DNA of 64,000 nt from Phaeodactylum tricornutum CCAP 1055/1 (Eukaryota; Bacillariophyta; Bacillariophyceae; Surirellales; Neidiaceae): assembly GCF_000150955.2 (NCBI RefSeq), contig NC_011670.1, positions 757,359-821,358 on the forward strand. The letters run 5' to 3'. Each line of letters starts with the position of its first letter. The first letter of the stretch is position 1. The position numbers were made by a program, and so were the translations under genes. The notes beneath the pieces are model-generated. The model had not been told where the DNA came from, searched no databases, and was given only the letters and a program-made list of their open reading frames with translations. Positions 1 to 10,204 of this stretch are shown here, piece by piece.

Positions 1-234
1 AGACTACAGGAGGAATTTAGGACAGCGGTCACACTCAAGGGTACGTATTTTGGTCCAGGAAAGGAGCCCAAGGACGACGAGCGTAAGCTTTACTTGCATC
101 TGGAAGCTACTAGTGATCGAATGCTACAGGATTGCGTGCAGGAAATTCAACGACTTCTCAACGAAGAAACGTTGCGTGTGAGTGCGAAGCAAGGCGTTGG
201 CGGCGGTTCTCATAAGTATAATGTGTTAGCTTAG
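1..234 (+). CDS. DEAD-box RNA helicase Prp5/DDX46 family, C-terminal end only (5' partial)
   Basis: An open frame runs from the window edge to TAG at 232-234 and gives the last 77 residues of a protein. The segment contains GTYFGPGKEPKDDERKLYLH followed by an amphipathic helix and ends HKYNVLA. This matches the C-terminal KH-like extension of the DDX46/Prp5/plant RH42 helicases, which typically reads TRGTYFPPGK..ERKLYL and ends GRYxVL. The family remodels U2 snRNP during prespliceosome assembly in the nucleus. The helicase core lies upstream of the window, so its motifs cannot be checked. The next gene is convergent, with 110 bases between the stops. Confidence 0.75.
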   Translation, partial: RLQEEFRTAVTLKGTYFGPGKEPKDDERKLYLHLEATSDRMLQDCVQEIQRLLNEETLRVSAKQGVGGGSHKYNVLA

Positions 235-344
235 ATTTATTATTTCTTTTCAACAAACCCGTCTATTTTGACTCTTAAAATTGCGGATGGTGTATTCTGA
301 TTCATACCGTATCAGTTTGCCATTTTCCTAGAAGCAACCTCGTT

Positions 345-1094
345 TCATCTATGGTCGAGTTGCTCCAATCGCTGCATTATTTCCTGAAGTTTGTCGTCTT
401 CATACCAATCGATATTGCTGGACGTGACAAGGTCTACCAGAACCCTTCCTAGAACACGCAATTGCCGCTCGTCCTTGGATTCCTTGGTGGATGCATTAGA
501 GATTACCACGTCATCTTCTCCTTCTCGAACTAGACTCTCCCAACAGCTTCGACTCTCTGTCTGCATTCTTCGACTGTCCTCAGTAGCCGTCATCACATCT
601 TGCTGTACCTGTTCCAGCTCGCGGCTCTTTTCCAATGCGCGCTGGACTTGACGTTGACAGACTTGCTGGGCTTGCTGTAGAAGCAGATCGTCGGGCGTCG
701 GTTCCTTCGAGAAGGCAACGTTTCGAGCAGTCCTGGATCGCATAATTCTTTCCAAAAGCATGTGTTCTTGTTGTATTCGGATCGAGGCATCCACCAATTG
801 CTGTTGCACGACGCCACGGGAGGATTTCGCTGGGAATGCCGTACTGCCAGTGTTCCTGAGCGTCTTCAGGCGCGACTCGTACTCTAGTAATTGCCGATCA
901 AGCCATCGAGATATAGCGGTTTCACGCTCTATATCGGCGTCAATATGGTCCTCCGACACATCATCCGGAGCCGTCAAGATATTGGCCGACAAGGCCTTGT
1001 CCGTCAATGAAGCGCATGTCCGCAAGAGACGTCCAATGCAGTCGTCGTCCGATTGTTCGTCCATTCTATTCAACTCAGTTGGATTGGCTTTCAT
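345..1094 (-). CDS. CENP-H-like inner kinetochore protein (candidate)
   Basis: Intronless, 249 residues, ATG at 1094. The protein is mostly helical coiled coil. Two stretches resemble vertebrate CENP-H: an early QLLEYESRL (human has QLLEYKSMV), and a C-terminal LVTSSNIDWYEDDKLQEIM (human has LILGSKVNWAEDPALKEIV). Total length is almost the same as human CENP-H (247). CENP-H is a subunit of the constitutive centromere-associated network that links CENP-A chromatin to the outer kinetochore. I recalled the match by eye and it has not been tested with a profile. The alternative is an unrelated coiled-coil protein. It lies head to head with the rhomboid-like gene. Confidence 0.55.
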   Translation of the reverse strand: MKANPTELNRMDEQSDDDCIGRLLRTCASLTDKALSANILTAPDDVSEDHIDADIERETAISRWLDRQLLEYESRLKTLRNTGSTAFPAKSSRGVVQQQLVDASIRIQQEHMLLERIMRSRTARNVAFSKEPTPDDLLLQQAQQVCQRQVQRALEKSRELEQVQQDVMTATEDSRRMQTESRSCWESLVREGEDDVVISNASTKESKDERQLRVLGRVLVDLVTSSNIDWYEDDKLQEIMQRLEQLDHR

Positions 1095-1519
1095 GGGGAA
1101 AATGTGTTTTCATGTCATACAAACACCGCAAATCCTTCTTACCTCGAACACTTTCAATCCCTCGGTAGCGTCGATGCCTTGGTAAGAAACACCCACTCGC
1201 AGTCAGGCTACGGCAGCACCATAATTTGGTTGTCTAATTTTTGTGTCGGTTTCGTTTTCGGCCTTGATTTCTTCACTACAGGATTTGTAATTTAAATATT
1301 TAAAAGGTCCGTGACTGTGACCGAGTGTAAGACTGCGCAATTTTCACAAAATCTGCTCCTATGATTATTTGAGCGTTCGAGAGCGAGAAATAATGGCGAC
1401 CCCGACTCACTGTCAGTTGCCAAATTGAAACTAATGCTGGGACAAAGATAGTCCAAGTAGCACAAAGCGACTCGGCGCAGCGTCATCTGCTTCTGTTGTA
1501 TACATTCCTACGAAGCACC
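1095..1519. promoter_or_regulatory. Head-to-head intergenic region, CENP-H-like / rhomboid-like
   Basis: The 425 bases hold the promoters and 5' leaders of two divergent genes. The centre is AT-rich (TTTAAATATTTAAAA near 1290) and is followed at once by an exact TGACTGTGA. No convincing coding frame was seen. Confidence 0.6.
1312..1320 (+). promoter_or_regulatory. TGACTGTGA motif copy 1
   Basis: Exact 9-mer, about 208 bases upstream of the rhomboid-like ATG and 218 upstream of the CENP-H-like ATG. It recurs in other promoters of this window. Its function is unknown to me. Confidence 0.4.
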
Positions 1520-2666
1520 ATGATGCCCTCTAATACGATAGACGCTTCGTCCTCGTCCGCTCCGCCGCCTCCCAACCCGGTGCTAACCGCCTACGAAGAC
1601 TTTCGCAGGAATACACCAGTCGTCACACGTTCGATCCTCACCGTCCTAGTCTTGTCTTATCTTCTCTCGTGGGTCATTGATCCGCACTTTGCCATGGCAA
1701 ACATTCCACAGTTTTCCGTCTTCGGATTCGAAATTTACCGGATTTTGACGAGTCCGTTGGTTAATACTCGCTTCTTCTCGTTGCTGTTCGCATTTCTGTC
1801 CTTTACCTCGCAAGGAAAGCGAATGGAAAATTCCATGGGATCGACAGCGTTTGGAGTGTTGTGTTTGACCATGGGAGTACTGGCTAATGTACTATTTCTG
1901 GTGACCAATGTCCTGCTCTACTATGTGTCGGGTGGAGAACAGGCTTTTCTGTTTACGGCAGCCGCTGGGATATGGTTGATTCTCTTCGGGATCATCGCAA
2001 TGGAATGTGTACAGGCACCTCGTGGAACCCAACGGCCGCTTTTCTTTTGTAAAATTCCGACCATCTACTATCCGTTGGCCTTGTTCGCCGTCTTTGGCTT
2101 GTTCGGGCAGTCGTTCTCCGTGGCAAATCTCATTTCCATGGGGATAGGATACGCGTACGGATTCGGTTACTTGGATGGCCTTAAACCCAGCGCGCCGCGG
2201 ATTTCCCAATGGGAGGAGACGATACTAGCAGACTGGACCCGCAACGAAGGATGGGTGGCTGGCCAGGCAATCCTGGGTAGTGATGCATGGAGCGAGGCCA
2301 ACGGGGGCTCTGCCTCGGAGGGAATGGTACGTTAAAAACTGCGCAAAGCGACTTCGATTCATAAAGTTGGACTCACGTCAACAAAAAATCTCTATTCTCT
2401 TTCGGTAGAGCTTACCTACAATGCAACGAGGTTCAGCACAACGCACCAGTGCGGTTTCCGAAGCTACGGGATCTGCTCGTGCTGGATCGGTTTTTCGCAG
2501 CGGAATTCGAGAGGACGCGAACAACGCTGCTGACCACGCATCGTTGCTAGCCAATGCCGGGTCGGGGCATACCCTGGGGACAACCTCACGGAGGCCCACG
2601 GATCCCCGAACGGCACGATTAGAAGCGCTGGAACGCCGGGGGATCGTGGGCGACAATGCCGTCTGA
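1520..2666 (+). CDS. Rhomboid-like polytopic membrane protein, probably inactive (2 exons)
   Basis: Exon 1 is 1520-2326 and exon 2 is 2409-2666. The intron is 82 bases (GTACGT...GGTAG, phase 0). I start at ATG 1520 because the open frame upstream begins only with TTG; a second ATG follows directly. The product is about 355 residues. A Pro/Ser-rich N-terminus is followed by about six membrane segments in rhomboid order, and a hydrophilic C-tail ends RLEALERRGIVGDNAV. The tail is recovered only by splicing; without it the frame stops right after the donor. The catalytic Ser context (GxSG) is replaced by AAAGI, and I see no His in the last membrane segment (SMGIGYAYGFGY). I therefore infer a pseudoprotease, possibly a Derlin or RHBDD-like ER quality-control factor. 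Confidence 0.65.
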
Positions 2667-3636
2667 AATCGGCTAGGGGTGGCCCATACTAGAGTCTAGC
2701 TGACAGTGAATTGGCCATACTGTATCACAATCAAATGTTAAACATTGCTGGAAGCGGCTGCTCGAGTCCCTCTCGATACAATGGCTGCGTGCAGGGAAGC
2801 CCCCCCAGACTTCAGGCTTCCGACAACATTCCGAAATCTTTCTTTGCCAAAAGTTTTTTCTGCTTTTGCGTATAGGCGGATTCCATGGACAACTCCAACC
2901 CCATTGGAAAGTCAATTTTCATTTCAATCTGACTGTGAAACTGACTGACTTGAAGTAGAGTTAGTGTTGATTGGGAATGCTAAAAAAAGAGTGTCACGAG
3001 TTGAATTCTTTACATTAATTGGTAGTAATCGACGTCCAAACAAACTACGACATTGTTTGTATGTGTATCCTAACCTGAAGGAGTCTCGAATATATAGGAG
3101 TCGACAAGAGTGCAAACGAAGATTTAAAAGGGAGAATAACTGTACTTTAACCGACAAGCGGGCCCCTTTTTAAATTTTTCGCCGGGGATGGTTTTTCATT
3201 GTGTATTAAATTTCCTTCACTTTTTTCTGTTGTTGAAACAACTTACTGTTACTGTTAGTTAGCCAATTTTCCACAACCGACGAGATCCCTGTTTACAGGT
3301 GATGCACTATAGTATATCGGTTATTTCTTTAGGGTAAAGACTATAATATTGTGAGCAGAACGGAATGACGACGATTTTTTTGCGGAATCGGCGCACGCGT
3401 CACGAAACCCCAACATGCAATACTATAGAATGTGATATGAATGGGACACTCACCTATCCGATAAGCCCCTCCTTTCAGGTGACTCCCTTCCGAGACACCA
3501 AAAATATCGATGCGACGTAATTTTCGATGCGTAGAAATATCTTACACGCGAGAACGAACGCGTGGATGATCGAAAAAAAGACAAAACTCGTTGGTTGCTG
3601 CCGCTGTCAAAAAGTGCGGAAAGGGAGGTCGATGCC
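2667..3636. other. Intergenic region between rhomboid-like and TLDc genes
   Basis: About 970 bases between two tandem genes. It is AT-rich in the middle and holds a TGACTGTGA copy (2930) followed by ACTGACTGAC. I see no supported gene, repeat or RNA. Short open frames here have no recognisable features. Confidence 0.5.
2930..2938 (+). promoter_or_regulatory. TGACTGTGA motif copy 2
   Basis: Exact 9-mer followed by AACTGACTGACTT, so the CTGACT core is repeated nearby. It lies 264 bases after the rhomboid-like stop and 707 before the TLDc ATG. Confidence 0.35.
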
Positions 3637-5649
3637 ATGGAGTGCTGTTGCGGCGATTCCGACCGCGACGAAGTGCGATGGGGCGAGCCCACGACCAGCC
3701 ACCCCAAGTTCTCCCGGAGATCCACCGCTCCGCCGGTCTCGCACATTATAACACGCGAAAACATTGGCGGGGGCCGCGACAGCGAGGAAGATCTCAAAGC
3801 CGTTGAAAAATGGCGTCTGCGTACACAAGGATGGGGTCAACCGGCGCAAGCGTTGGCGGATCAACACGTAGAATTTCCAGTAAGTTGGGATCACGACGAA
3901 AGGTCTCGGCGGCCTCAAAATGCTCTAGGTCTCATTGACGAGGAGGCGGATCGCGGACTGCAGCTGCGTACAAATAAGATGACTGCTACCATGGAATCCA
4001 TCGAAGTAGATGATATTAGCGCCTTGCATCGTGACCGAGAATTTAGTGGCAGCGACGAAGAAGCGAGCGTTCCTGAAAATCGGCCTGCAAGACTCTATTC
4101 AGCTCAAGCAAATAAGTCGCATTCCTTACTCGACAATTCATTATTTGATGTGGGAAAGCCCGTCGCTGACCTGAGACCAATTGATGGTGAAGACGAACTG
4201 GACAAAATGGTTTTGTCGATGAAGGGAGCCAAGGATCTTAACCATTCGTTTGAGTCATCGGAGGCCAGTCTTATCAGCGCGATCAGTGCAAATCTTTCCC
4301 CGCCGAATAGTAGTAAAAAGCGACGACATTCGCCGTCGTCGTCATCGTCGCCCCGACTCCCCCCGAGCAGGACGGATTCTCCGCCCCGCGTCAGGCGAAG
4401 TCCCAACGCAGTTCACCTCTATAGTTTTTCACGAGAGGAAAATTCGGCAACGCAAGAAGCTACCAATGCAGCAAGCACTGCGGCTATCGAAGTCCTCGGA
4501 CTCTCCAAGTCTCCACAAAAGAAATTTCGTGATTCTGACGCCCTTTCCGACATTCCCAGCGATATCGACTCCGCAACCCGGGAAAGATATCTGATGGCGT
4601 GCCGTATACTAAAGTCAACGTTGATTGAAAAAGATGGATCATTGCTTCCTATTGAGAGGACATTTTTGCAGGGTCTCTTGGAGGATGACGATGAAGCTGT
4701 GTCGGAAGCACAAGTATCGGCAATAGAAACAGCGTCCAGAACACTAGTGTCCGACCCATTGTTTTCGTTGGAGGCGGTGCATTCATCTCACTTTCTTCAA
4801 GATTCATCGCCTCCTGGTGCGGAAGCTGCCAAATCGGCTTGGAAAAAGTCTCAGAAAATCCGTGCCACCTCATCCGCTTGGCACACAGAACAAGAACCAC
4901 CCTTAGAGCCTGTTTTTACATCGCCCGTCCGTTTAGAGGACCGGGATCACCCCTTCTTAATTCTAGGAGCGCGTCCTCACCAGCCACCGGGAGTCTTGAC
5001 ACCTGCGTTGATGGAATCGCTTCGGGGATTCTTCCCTTATGGTGTTGCGGAAGAGAATTTTTGGCTCAAATTTTCGATGGAACGTGATGGAGCCCATTTG
5101 CCCACGTTGCTGTCGAAAGTTCGGACATCGAAACACACTATTTTCGGTGTAGAAACTAAAAGCGGGCATGTGTTCGGGGCCTTTTGCAGTTCACATTGGC
5201 GGGTACGTCCTTCTTGGTTTGGATCGGGGGAATCCTTCTTGTGGAGATTAAAGGCGTCTCGTGCTGTGCCTGATTCCACCACTCGAAATTATGACAATGA
5301 CAACGAAATGGAGGTGTATCCGTACACAAGAAGTGACGAAATGATTCAATACTGCACGGAAAAAACAGTGGCTGTAGGGGGAGGGGAATTTAGTGAAGAT
5401 CACACAAGCCCATACGCAGTCGAGCCAAAAGGGATCGGTTTTATGATCGACGGAGATTTAATGGGCGGCGAAACCAGCGCTTGTGCCACTTTTAACAATC
5501 CGAGCCTCGGCGATCGTAAGTCACGTAGCAACGAATTCGAAGTAGTCCATCTTGAAGTTTGGACGGTCACTCCCTGTGCATCAGTCGAAGAGGCCGAAAG
5601 GCTCGAGCTGCACCGTCTGTTCGTCGAAGAGCAGACAAATTATAGATAG
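3637..5649 (+). CDS. TLDc-domain protein (OXR1/NCOA7-like C-terminus)
   Basis: Intronless, 670 residues from ATG 3637 (GCCATGG context). The open frame extends upstream only from a GTG at 3562, so I use the first ATG. The first ~440 residues are Ser/Glu-rich and probably disordered, starting MECCCGD, a cysteine cluster that could be acylated. The last ~220 residues form a TLDc domain: L.P.LMESLRGFFP, then FWLKFSMERDGAHLPTLLSK, IFGVETKSGHVFGAFCSSHW, GSGESFLWRL, GIGFMIDGDLMGGETSACAT, and FEVVHLEVWTV near the end. TLDc proteins (OXR1, NCOA7, TBC1D24) protect against oxidative stress and bind the vacuolar H+-ATPase. The stop is only 33 bases from the stop of the convergent hydrolase gene. Confidence 0.85.
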   Translation: MECCCGDSDRDEVRWGEPTTSHPKFSRRSTAPPVSHIITRENIGGGRDSEEDLKAVEKWRLRTQGWGQPAQALADQHVEFPVSWDHDERSRRPQNALGLIDEEADRGLQLRTNKMTATMESIEVDDISALHRDREFSGSDEEASVPENRPARLYSAQANKSHSLLDNSLFDVGKPVADLRPIDGEDELDKMVLSMKGAKDLNHSFESSEASLISAISANLSPPNSSKKRRHSPSSSSSPRLPPSRTDSPPRVRRSPNAVHLYSFSREENSATQEATNAASTAAIEVLGLSKSPQKKFRDSDALSDIPSDIDSATRERYLMACRILKSTLIEKDGSLLPIERTFLQGLLEDDDEAVSEAQVSAIETASRTLVSDPLFSLEAVHSSHFLQDSSPPGAEAAKSAWKKSQKIRATSSAWHTEQEPPLEPVFTSPVRLEDRDHPFLILGARPHQPPGVLTPALMESLRGFFPYGVAEENFWLKFSMERDGAHLPTLLSKVRTSKHTIFGVETKSGHVFGAFCSSHWRVRPSWFGSGESFLWRLKASRAVPDSTTRNYDNDNEMEVYPYTRSDEMIQYCTEKTVAVGGGEFSEDHTSPYAVEPKGIGFMIDGDLMGGETSACATFNNPSLGDRKSRSNEFEVVHLEVWTVTPCASVEEAERLELHRLFVEEQTNYR

Positions 5650-5682
5650 TTCTTCCTCTATGGTTATTTCATTCGGTCTGAA

Positions 5683-8083
5683 TTAGTTTAGTTCACTGAC
5701 GGGAAACGTTGGCGCTTTTTTGTCAAAGACTCGTTCGTAAGCAAGGCGCTTCGGCGTATCCACAAAGGGATCTTCCTTTCTGGCTCTAATCAGATCATCC
5801 AAACCTATACGCACTGCGGACTGCGTTTCTCGGTATACTCGATCGCAATCTTGTTTATTTTTGTAGTCAAGATCGTTTGTTTGGATAGGCCTGCCGAATA
5901 ATAAGTAGTTTCGAGCAGGAAGTGATGGCACACCTATTGGGGGAAGCAGCACTTCGTCTTCCTTTTTCGTGTCGTACCGTGCCGCTGTCACATTACGGGA
6001 GAGAGCTTTCGCCCTTTCACCAATAAACGGGAGTTTGAATATATCCTCCGATTCCACCAACACATTGACACTATCTACCATTCCAATAGCGCTAAAAGGA
6101 ATTATGGTAGCATTGAATCGCGCTGCCGTACGTACAAAATCGGTCTTTTCCGGCCAGAAAAGAGGGTAGTCTCTTCGTCCCGACTGTGCCTCTGCTGCTC
6201 CACCGGGAAACAGTAACGCACTTTGCCCTGTTTGCATCAGTCGATAATAGTTTCGGGGCGTTACTGGCAGCGCTCCAAATGATTGAAAGTCAGCATTTGC
6301 GAAAGCAAACCTGTTGTCAACACTCCGGATGATGCCTGGTGTACGGCCTGCAAGTTCAGTCACATTATTCATCAAAAACAAAAGTGGATGAGCCAATCCT
6401 CGAGCGACAATTCCTCTCTCTTCATAGAGTTGGGCAAATATAAAGCGGAGATCTGCAGCACCTGGAGATACGATGAAGATGAGAGGAAAAGCGAGCACTA
6501 CATATATACGGCATTTGGACCACGTACCAAGCTGATGGTTCCCGACGAAAAGAAGGGGCCCGTCTACTTTCGGAACTTTGGAGAGCCCCATCCATCGCTT
6601 CCCTTTATCGTCGGTACTGAAATAGACGGGACTGTGAAAGCGGCGTAGGGGATCTACCGTTTCTTCAACCGCTTTCTCTATCTTTTCCAAAGACGGTAAT
6701 TTCCAATCGGTGATCACATCGTACGGTTTCTTCGTTTCATTCCAACGCAGCAGATCAATCTTCGAGAACAGAATGGCTTCCGTCAAATTTACATTCTCGT
6801 CCAATACCAAGTGTCCGCGATTACGCACGACCAGTTTCTCGCTATTGGGCAAAATTTTCAGCAAACGATCCGCCTCGGACGCCGACGGCATTAGCTTGTC
6901 GTCGCTACCAACGACGACGAGAGTAGGGACGGTTATATCCTTCAGTCGTGATTGGATGACCGCGTTGCCTACCGTTAACCAACGCGAAACCCGGTGTTCC
7001 AGAAGTTCCGGTGGCAAGAAGTCCGCCGTCATGCGGAAGCTGGAAGCCGCAGCCTCCTGCAGCTGGGCCAGAGTGGCAAGGTTGATCCCCGGGGACCGCA
7101 AGCTTTCGAGGTTTAAAATATTATCGCGAATGCGCTTCGTTTGGTCTTCGTCGGGAAGTCTGTTGTGCAGCGCAATGTTCGAACGGTGAAGAACAATATT
7201 GTTGAGAAGGATTCAGTGCAACGAGCCATACAATTAACGACAGCAATAAGCACTCACAGACCAGAAAGAATTAGACTGCCGATCACGGCGTACGGTGTCA
7301 CTACATCGTTCTCTCCTGTTTCGTCTGGGTCCAGATTCTTGAGCGAGGCCAAAAGGGGTACCACTGCGGCGAGAAGAATGTGCGCATACCAAATGTTAGA
7401 TAATCAACCATCCTAGTACGTATTCTCAATCATAAAGGGCACTTACGAACTTCCCAGGCGGTACGGTCAAACGACGTGGCCGGATTGACCAACACGAGTC
7501 CGTCCAGAGGACTCGTGCGACTCTTGCTTTGCAGTTTCAAAGCCGCCGCCGACGCAAATACTCCGCCGCAGCTTTCCCCAATCAAAATCACACGACGTTT
7601 GTTCTTGATGTTTTCCTCGTGGCTGTCCGGGGACAATTGTGTTTCCACAAAATCGTGAATAGCGTTGACCACGACAGCGAAACTGGATCGATCCTTGGGC
7701 ATCATGGTCATGCGCCAAAGCTCGAACGACTGGGCAAGGTCGTCAAATTGATGCGTACTAGCCGAAATTCCGTATCCGTCCAAGCCGGGAATATAAATAG
7801 CCAAAGGTTTCGCATCCGCGGATTCGGCCGTCGATGGTGCGGGGAACGCGCCGGTGTTCCACGCTTTCGTACCGTTCACCGGTGGATGGACGTAGGAAAA
7901 CCGCAAGGTTTCCGTGGCGTACACGAACTTGCTTCCGGGCTGTTCTAATTCTCGGTAAACTTGGCGAAACGCATTCGTCAAGTCTTGTGGCGTTTTCGGA
8001 GGTGTCCAGGACGCCGACTTGGTCGTGGAAGAGGACGACGAAGCCAAAAAGACGGGGAGTAACTTGTGGAAAGGCGCCCACAT
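5683..8083 (-). CDS. Phytyl-ester-synthase-like bifunctional alpha/beta-hydrolase-acyltransferase (3 exons)
   Basis: Exons 8083-7447, 7363-7258 and 7159-5683; introns of 83 and 98 bases with GTAAGT/GTGAGT donors. Splicing restores one 739-residue frame. The N-terminal half is an alpha/beta hydrolase (IYIPGLDGYG; nucleophile elbow GESCGG; later PTLVVVGSDDKLMP and GHLVLDE). The C-terminal half is a DGAT2-like acyltransferase with FVGNHQLGTW, FPGGAAEA and PLFWPEKTDFVRTAARF. This order is that of plant PES1/PES2 (ELT family), which make phytyl esters and triacylglycerol in plastids from chlorophyll breakdown products. The first ATG (8083) gives MWAPFHKLLPVFLASSSSS, which looks like a secretory or plastid-entry signal. 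An additional upstream exon cannot be excluded. Confidence 0.8.
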
Positions 8084-8899
8084 CTTACCCACGGTTGCAA
8101 TTTCCAACAATCGAGGGAAGTAGCAACCGAGCACTCGTGTCTTCAAGATTCCGTTACGAGTTTCTGCTCATACTTTGGCCCGGGCATCATCATGGTCACA
8201 TCGGCACCTTTCGATCCGAAGCAGATTTGACCGACCAGAACCCCAGAAACACGAGTGAGTCAGGAGAGCGATCAATAGAGTTCGAGATGCAGGATTTCGG
8301 GTTTGACAAAGTCGAATGTTTTCGCCCAAACCAGTGGAAGCTTTGAAACGCGCTCCGACGTTTCCAATAGAAGTAGAATGTAATAACTGTGAGCTTACCG
8401 ATACCTCTTTTTTCAATAGTGCAGAAGCAGCATCTTCATTCGTACAACCAAAAGGCTCGTGTACCTAGCTTTTTGGACGTGAGCAACTACTGTTGGTAGA
8501 AGATTTTGTCCTATCTATTTATGTAGTTTTCCTTTCCGCATCGAGACGGTAAAATTTCCGTTTCCATTCTGTCGTAGAGGACATTTATTGGTACTCTATG
8601 GCGGTCTCGGTAATCGTAGATTGTTTTTTGCCAAACGAGCAAGACAAGATTCGGCACAAATCGCACTAACAGTAACTTAAATGTACCGTACCAGCAACAG
8701 CGCTTCACGTGTTCCAAAAAGGCACCCGAGGGGAACCGTCGATCTTGCGTAGTTCCACTTCCTGCAAACGAGACACGGGACATTGTCAAAGCTCACTCCA
8801 AACCGGTGTCCCTGACACTTCCACATCGCAATCAACTCGTCTGGTGGCAGACGAAAAAACTCACACACTTCCGGGAAAAGCATTGTTGCAAGGCATACG
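8084..8899. promoter_or_regulatory. Head-to-head intergenic region, hydrolase-acyltransferase / MGC protein
   Basis: About 816 bases between two divergent starts. Short open frames on the minus strand (8168-8416, 8511-8883) show no domain, and none joins the downstream exon convincingly. I see nothing else definite. Confidence 0.4.
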
Positions 8900-9757
8900 A
8901 TGGGTTGTGCGTCGTCGACCGAAGTAAGTGTGGGTGGGACACATTTGGGTCTTGCGTGTGAGCACGGACGCGAGAAAGGCTCATCCTCGTGGTACTTTTA
9001 CGTCTTCTTTATGGAATTTTTACTAGGTTGTTACGGATCACACGGGAGCAGAACAGAAAAAGAAAAAGTTGGGCGGGGCCTACCCGGGCCAGCGTCGCCC
9101 GCAGCATCAAACGTACGTTCCGCCGACCTCCGAGTTCGACCACAACGGCCAGGCTGTGGCGCACTTTGTCGCGTACGGAGGCGGCAACGCTCTGACGCTG
9201 GTACAACAAGATGGATCCGCTCATCCCCAAAGCGGCAAAGCGGAGTCTCAATTTGTTCAAGGTAAGGAATTCTGCTTCCGAGAAAAGCACACTTTCGTTG
9301 TTGACGGTGAGACGTGTCACGGTGATCTCACCACGTTGTACAATAGTTACTCTACCCAGTGGAGTCAGCGCCGGCCAAACTATTCACGTGCAGGCCCCGG
9401 ATGGTCAAGTGAATGCCATTGTCATTCCCGCCGGATTCGGGCCTGGCTCAACCTTTACTGTAGAGTTTGCACCGGAAGGAGAGACGTCTCCTCAAGGCAA
9501 GACCAACGCAGTTCCTCCCTCCTCCGGACAGACTCAAAATACCAGTACAGGCGACGACGAGATTTGCGACTTCGTTCGGAAACCCTAATTCGAGACCTCC
9601 TCCGACGACAGTGGCAACTGCAGTCCCTGCCTCGGAACCCGAAATCAGTCTTAGTGGCTACGGCCAAAACAATGAAGCGGATATTGATCTCGGAGCATAT
9701 CCGACGACTTCCGCGACTCCGGTGTACAGCAGTGCTCCTCAATATCCATCAAAGTAA
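8900..9757 (+). CDS. Small lipid-anchored (MGC...KKKK) protein with a VxxGxxxGQTI domain (3+ exons)
   Basis: Exon 1 is 8900-8923 (MGCASSTE), then a 133-base intron (GTAAGTG...ACAG). Exon 2 is 9057-9261, starting KKKKLGGAYPGQ. An 85-base intron follows, and exon 3 starts at 9347. MGC followed by a lysine cluster is the classic pattern for N-myristoylation plus palmitoylation at a membrane. Exon 3 encodes VTLPSGVSAGQTIHVQAPDG and VIPAGFGPGSTFTVEF, a small beta-rich module. The 3' end is unsure. The exon 3 frame stops at 9588, but the next frame, running to 9757 and ending SAPQYPSK, has protein-like composition. A 52-base intron 9460-9511 would connect them at the cost of VEF. Function unknown. 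Confidence 0.6.
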
Positions 9758-10204
9758 CGGATTGCGAGCTGTAAATACGTGTCGGAAGGGGAAACACACG
9801 TCGTGCAACAGAAGTGTAGACCGCGTACTCCAAACAGTCGAAAGAGCCAAAAGATATAATACTGTTAAACCATTTTGTAGCGGGCTTATATTTTTGAATT
9901 TGCGAATGGAGAATATACACTACAATGTTGGCACTTCAATTCCTACGCATCCTCGATGCTGATGTGCAAGACATTTTCGGGGCAGCTCCGTCATTCCACG
10001 TCTTCCCGTGCAGCTGCATTCGAAGTCATATCAATCAAATTGTAAGCACTCATTTCGTTTGATCATCCCTGCATTTCTTCACTTGGCTACTCCCTGGAGA
10101 CGACAGCATTCTATACCAGAAGAATGGCGATCGAACAACAAGTCCGAACGCGATCGAATACAAGTAAACAACATTTTCAAGTTGTTTCGTCCTGCCTGCA
10201 TTTC
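9758..10204. other. Convergent intergenic region
   Basis: About 447 bases between the stops of the MGC protein and the small unknown protein. AT-rich patches suit 3' untranslated regions. No gene or repeat was seen. Confidence 0.4.

Noticed and set aside
8168-8883. Minus-strand open frames as extra 5' exons of the hydrolase-acyltransferase gene
   Set aside because: No splice donor gives a convincing join, and the existing first exon already starts with a signal-like peptide.
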